Shown: piece after piece, positions 5,779 through 7,178 of the stretch | How the letters are laid out: the number at the start of each line of letters is the position of its first letter | Position numbering within the stretch: position 1 is the first letter of the stretch | Assembly (NCBI GenBank): GCA_029939785.1 | Contig: JAOZSG010000048.1 | Location: 1 to 7,178, forward strand | Direction of reading: 5' to 3' | Source of the DNA: Fidelibacterota bacterium | GTDB lineage: Bacteria; Fidelibacterota; UBA2242; JAFGTP01 | Length of the DNA: 7,178 nucleotides | Made by a program: the position numbers and the translations under genes | The notes under the pieces: generated by a model | What the model was told of the DNA's origin: nothing | Databases searched by the model: none | What the model saw: only the letters and a program-made list of their open reading frames with translations

Positions 5779-6993
5779 ATGAAGTTTCATAAAATCGAAG
5801 AAGCAATAGAAGATTTTAAACAAGGAAAAATAGTACTTGTTGTAGATGATGAAGATCGTGAAAATGAAGGTGATTTTATTATTGCTGCAGAAGCCGCGAC
5901 TCCGGAAAATGTAAATTTTCTGATTAAAGAGGGACGAGGTTTGATGTGTGTAGCAATTACTGAAGAAAGAGCCAAAGAACTAAAGTTGGAACTTATGGTT
6001 TCTGATAATACGTCACATTTATCAACAGCATTTACAGTAAGTGTAGATTATAAGATTGGAACAACTACAGGTATTTCTGCTCACGATAGATACAAGACAA
6101 TACAGGCTCTGGCAAATCCAGATGCAAAGCCTGACGATTTTGGAAGACCAGGTCATATATTTCCTCTAATTGCAAAAAAAGGTGGTGTTTTACGAAGAAC
6201 AGGTCATACAGAAGCGTCCTGTGATCTGGCAACAATATCTGGTTTTAATCCGGTTGCTGTACTCATTGAAATCATGGATGATGACGGGACAATGGCAAAA
6301 CGGGATAAATTATATAAAATTGCAAAAAAACATAATATAAAAATGATTACCATTGAAGATTTAATAAAATTCAGACGCAAGACAGAAAAGTTTATTAATA
6401 AAGTGAGTGAAACTGAATTACCAACTCATGCTGGCTTATTTCATTTAAGCATGTATGTTGACAGTTTAACGAAAGACGAACATTTGGCATTAGTAAAAGG
6501 TAAAATTAATTCTGATGAACCTGTATTAGTGAGAGTTCACTCAGAATGTTTTACCGGAGATGTGTTAGGTTCAAAGCGTTGCGATTGTGGCGATCAATTA
6601 AAAAAAGCAATGGAAATGATTGAGTCAGAAGGTAGTGGCATCATATTATATTTGCGTCAGGAAGGTAGAGGTATTGGTCTCAAACATAAGTTAACTGCTT
6701 ATCAACTTCAGGATAAAGGAATGGATACTGTAGAAGCAAATGTGGAATTGGGATTTCCTGCTGATATGAGAGATTATGGAATGGGTGCTCAGATACTCTC
6801 TGATTTAGGAGTAAAAAAGATGAGATTAATTACAAATAATCCTCATAAAATGATAGGACTTGAAGGTTACGGACTTGAGGTAATTGAAATGGTACCAATT
6901 GAAATTAATCCAACGAAAGAGAATATTAGATATCTGGAAACTAAGAGGGATAAGATGGGACATCGTATATTAGATAATGGGAAGAAAAAATAA
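5779..6993 (+). CDS. ribBA: Bifunctional 3,4-dihydroxy-2-butanone-4-phosphate synthase / GTP cyclohydrolase II
   Basis: Supplies both riboflavin precursors: the four-carbon unit from ribulose 5-phosphate and the pyrimidine from GTP. From the ATG at 5779 it has 404 aa; an upstream ATG at 5767 would add MRKQ. The RibB domain (about 1-205) has DDEDRENEGD (23-32), GISAHDR (98-104), RPGHIFPL (123-130), RRTGHTEA (139-146) and GTMA (170-173). The RibA domain (about 210-395) has the zinc cysteines C257, C268 and C270 in CFTGDVLGSKRCDC. It also has RQEGRGIGL (293-301), DTVEAN (316-321), the active-site region MRDYGMGAQIL with R331, and TNNPHK (352-357). All catalytic motifs look intact in both halves. 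It follows ribE after a 96-base AT-rich gap in which I see no terminator or convincing promoter, so it most likely shares the riboswitch-controlled transcript. The stop codon overlaps a palindromic repeat. Confidence 0.97.
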   Translation: MKFHKIEEAIEDFKQGKIVLVVDDEDRENEGDFIIAAEAATPENVNFLIKEGRGLMCVAITEERAKELKLELMVSDNTSHLSTAFTVSVDYKIGTTTGISAHDRYKTIQALANPDAKPDDFGRPGHIFPLIAKKGGVLRRTGHTEASCDLATISGFNPVAVLIEIMDDDGTMAKRDKLYKIAKKHNIKMITIEDLIKFRRKTEKFINKVSETELPTHAGLFHLSMYVDSLTKDEHLALVKGKINSDEPVLVRVHSECFTGDVLGSKRCDCGDQLKKAMEMIESEGSGIILYLRQEGRGIGLKHKLTAYQLQDKGMDTVEANVELGFPADMRDYGMGAQILSDLGVKKMRLITNNPHKMIGLEGYGLEVIEMVPIEINPTKENIRYLETKRDKMGHRILDNGKKK

Positions 6994-7154
6994 CCTCCCC
7001 TCTGTTCCCTCCTTAAAAAAAGGAGGGGACAGAAGAATATTGAGATATTATGAAAAAAATCAAAAATAAAGTTTTCCCAACAATTGCATTGCCAAATGAA
7101 ATTTGGGAACAGGCACTTGTCCCCTCCTTTGTTAGGGAGGGGTTAGGGGAGGTT
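6992..7154 (+). repeat. MITE-like palindromic repeat element
   Basis: The element is bounded by perfect 10-bp inverted termini, AACCTCCCCT (6992-7001) and AGGGGAGGTT (7145-7154). Inside each end is a hairpin: 7001-7014 with 7020-7033 (14 bp, one G-T pair, A5 loop), and CCCCTCC 7121-7127 with GGAGGGG 7136-7142. The two ends also share AAAGGAGGGGACA in opposite orientation (left 7019-7031, right around 7117-7130), so the long imperfect termini cover about 40 bases. A third pairing, TTCCCAA 7074-7080 with TTGGGAA 7103-7109, lies in the middle. No transposase is present, and I find no clear target-site duplication. It resembles dispersed GC-rich palindromes seen between genes in AT-rich genomes; copy number cannot be checked here. 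Confidence 0.7.
7001..7033 (+). terminator. Strong hairpin after ribBA, possible 3' end of the rib transcript
   Basis: The stem is 14 bp (TCTGTTCCCTCCTT with AAGGAGGGGACAGA, one G-T pair) around an A5 loop and starts eight bases after the ribBA stop. It is the first strong stem after the operon, but no T-tract follows. It may therefore stabilise or process the 3' end rather than terminate on its own. It is part of the palindromic repeat. Confidence 0.3.
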
Positions 7155-7178
7155 CTTACAAATGCCAAAAATATTTAA
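7050..7178 (+). CDS. Doubtful 42-codon ORF running through the repeat
   Basis: The frame opens with MKKIKNKVFPTIALPNEIWE and ends with LTNAKNI and a TAA at the last base of the window. The middle (LPNEIWEQALVPSFVREGLGEV) is simply the translation of the palindromic repeat arms. There is no good ribosome site (only a weak GAG at 7042-7044) and no recognisable domain. It might be called by gene finders, or be a remnant of a gene into which the repeat was inserted. I think it is probably not a functional protein. Confidence 0.2.
   Translation: MKKIKNKVFPTIALPNEIWEQALVPSFVREGLGEVLTNAKNI

Overview
The window is AT-rich bacterial DNA with all genes on the + strand. A TonB-dependent outer-membrane receptor implies a diderm (Gram-negative type) organism. 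The low GC, the FMN riboswitch ahead of a compact rib operon, and the TTAGGGGAGG-type palindromic repeat would suit an FCB-group lineage (Cloacimonadota, Ignavibacteria or Bacteroidota relatives). This placement is inference and no marker gene confirms it.

Layout. (1) Positions 2-1885 hold the C-terminal part of a TonB-dependent receptor whose start lies outside the window. (2) Positions 1908-2588 hold a type II toxin-antitoxin pair: a Phd/YefM-like antitoxin overlapping by one base a VapC-like PIN-domain ribonuclease. It has its own candidate promoter, and a perfect 7-bp inverted repeat sits on the -10. (3) Positions 2631-3785 encode a roughly 10-TM inner-membrane transporter of the putative heavy-metal/manganese family. 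It has a histidine-rich loop and two recognisably duplicated halves. (4) Positions 3814-3964 are an FMN riboswitch with an intrinsic terminator. A 9-bp pairing between the 5' side of the aptamer and the terminator gives a readable switching mechanism. (5) Positions 3965-6993 hold the riboflavin operon ribD-ribE-ribBA. (6) Positions 6992-7154 hold a palindromic, MITE-like repeat that begins inside the ribBA stop codon. A 42-codon frame runs through it to the last base of the window.

How the parts work together. RibBA makes the two precursors: from GTP its cyclohydrolase II domain makes the pyrimidine, and from ribulose 5-phosphate its DHBP synthase domain makes the four-carbon unit. RibD deaminates and reduces the pyrimidine, and RibE performs the final dismutation to riboflavin. 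The lumazine synthase gene (ribH), which acts between them, is not in the window. FMN made from the product should shut the operon down through the riboswitch. The receptor and the His-rich transporter could be outer- and inner-membrane parts of one metal-handling system, with the toxin-antitoxin pair lying between them; this is a hypothesis from adjacency only. The window is mostly a well-understood biosynthetic locus. The least-described pieces are the transporter, the exact riboswitch platform and the terminal repeat.
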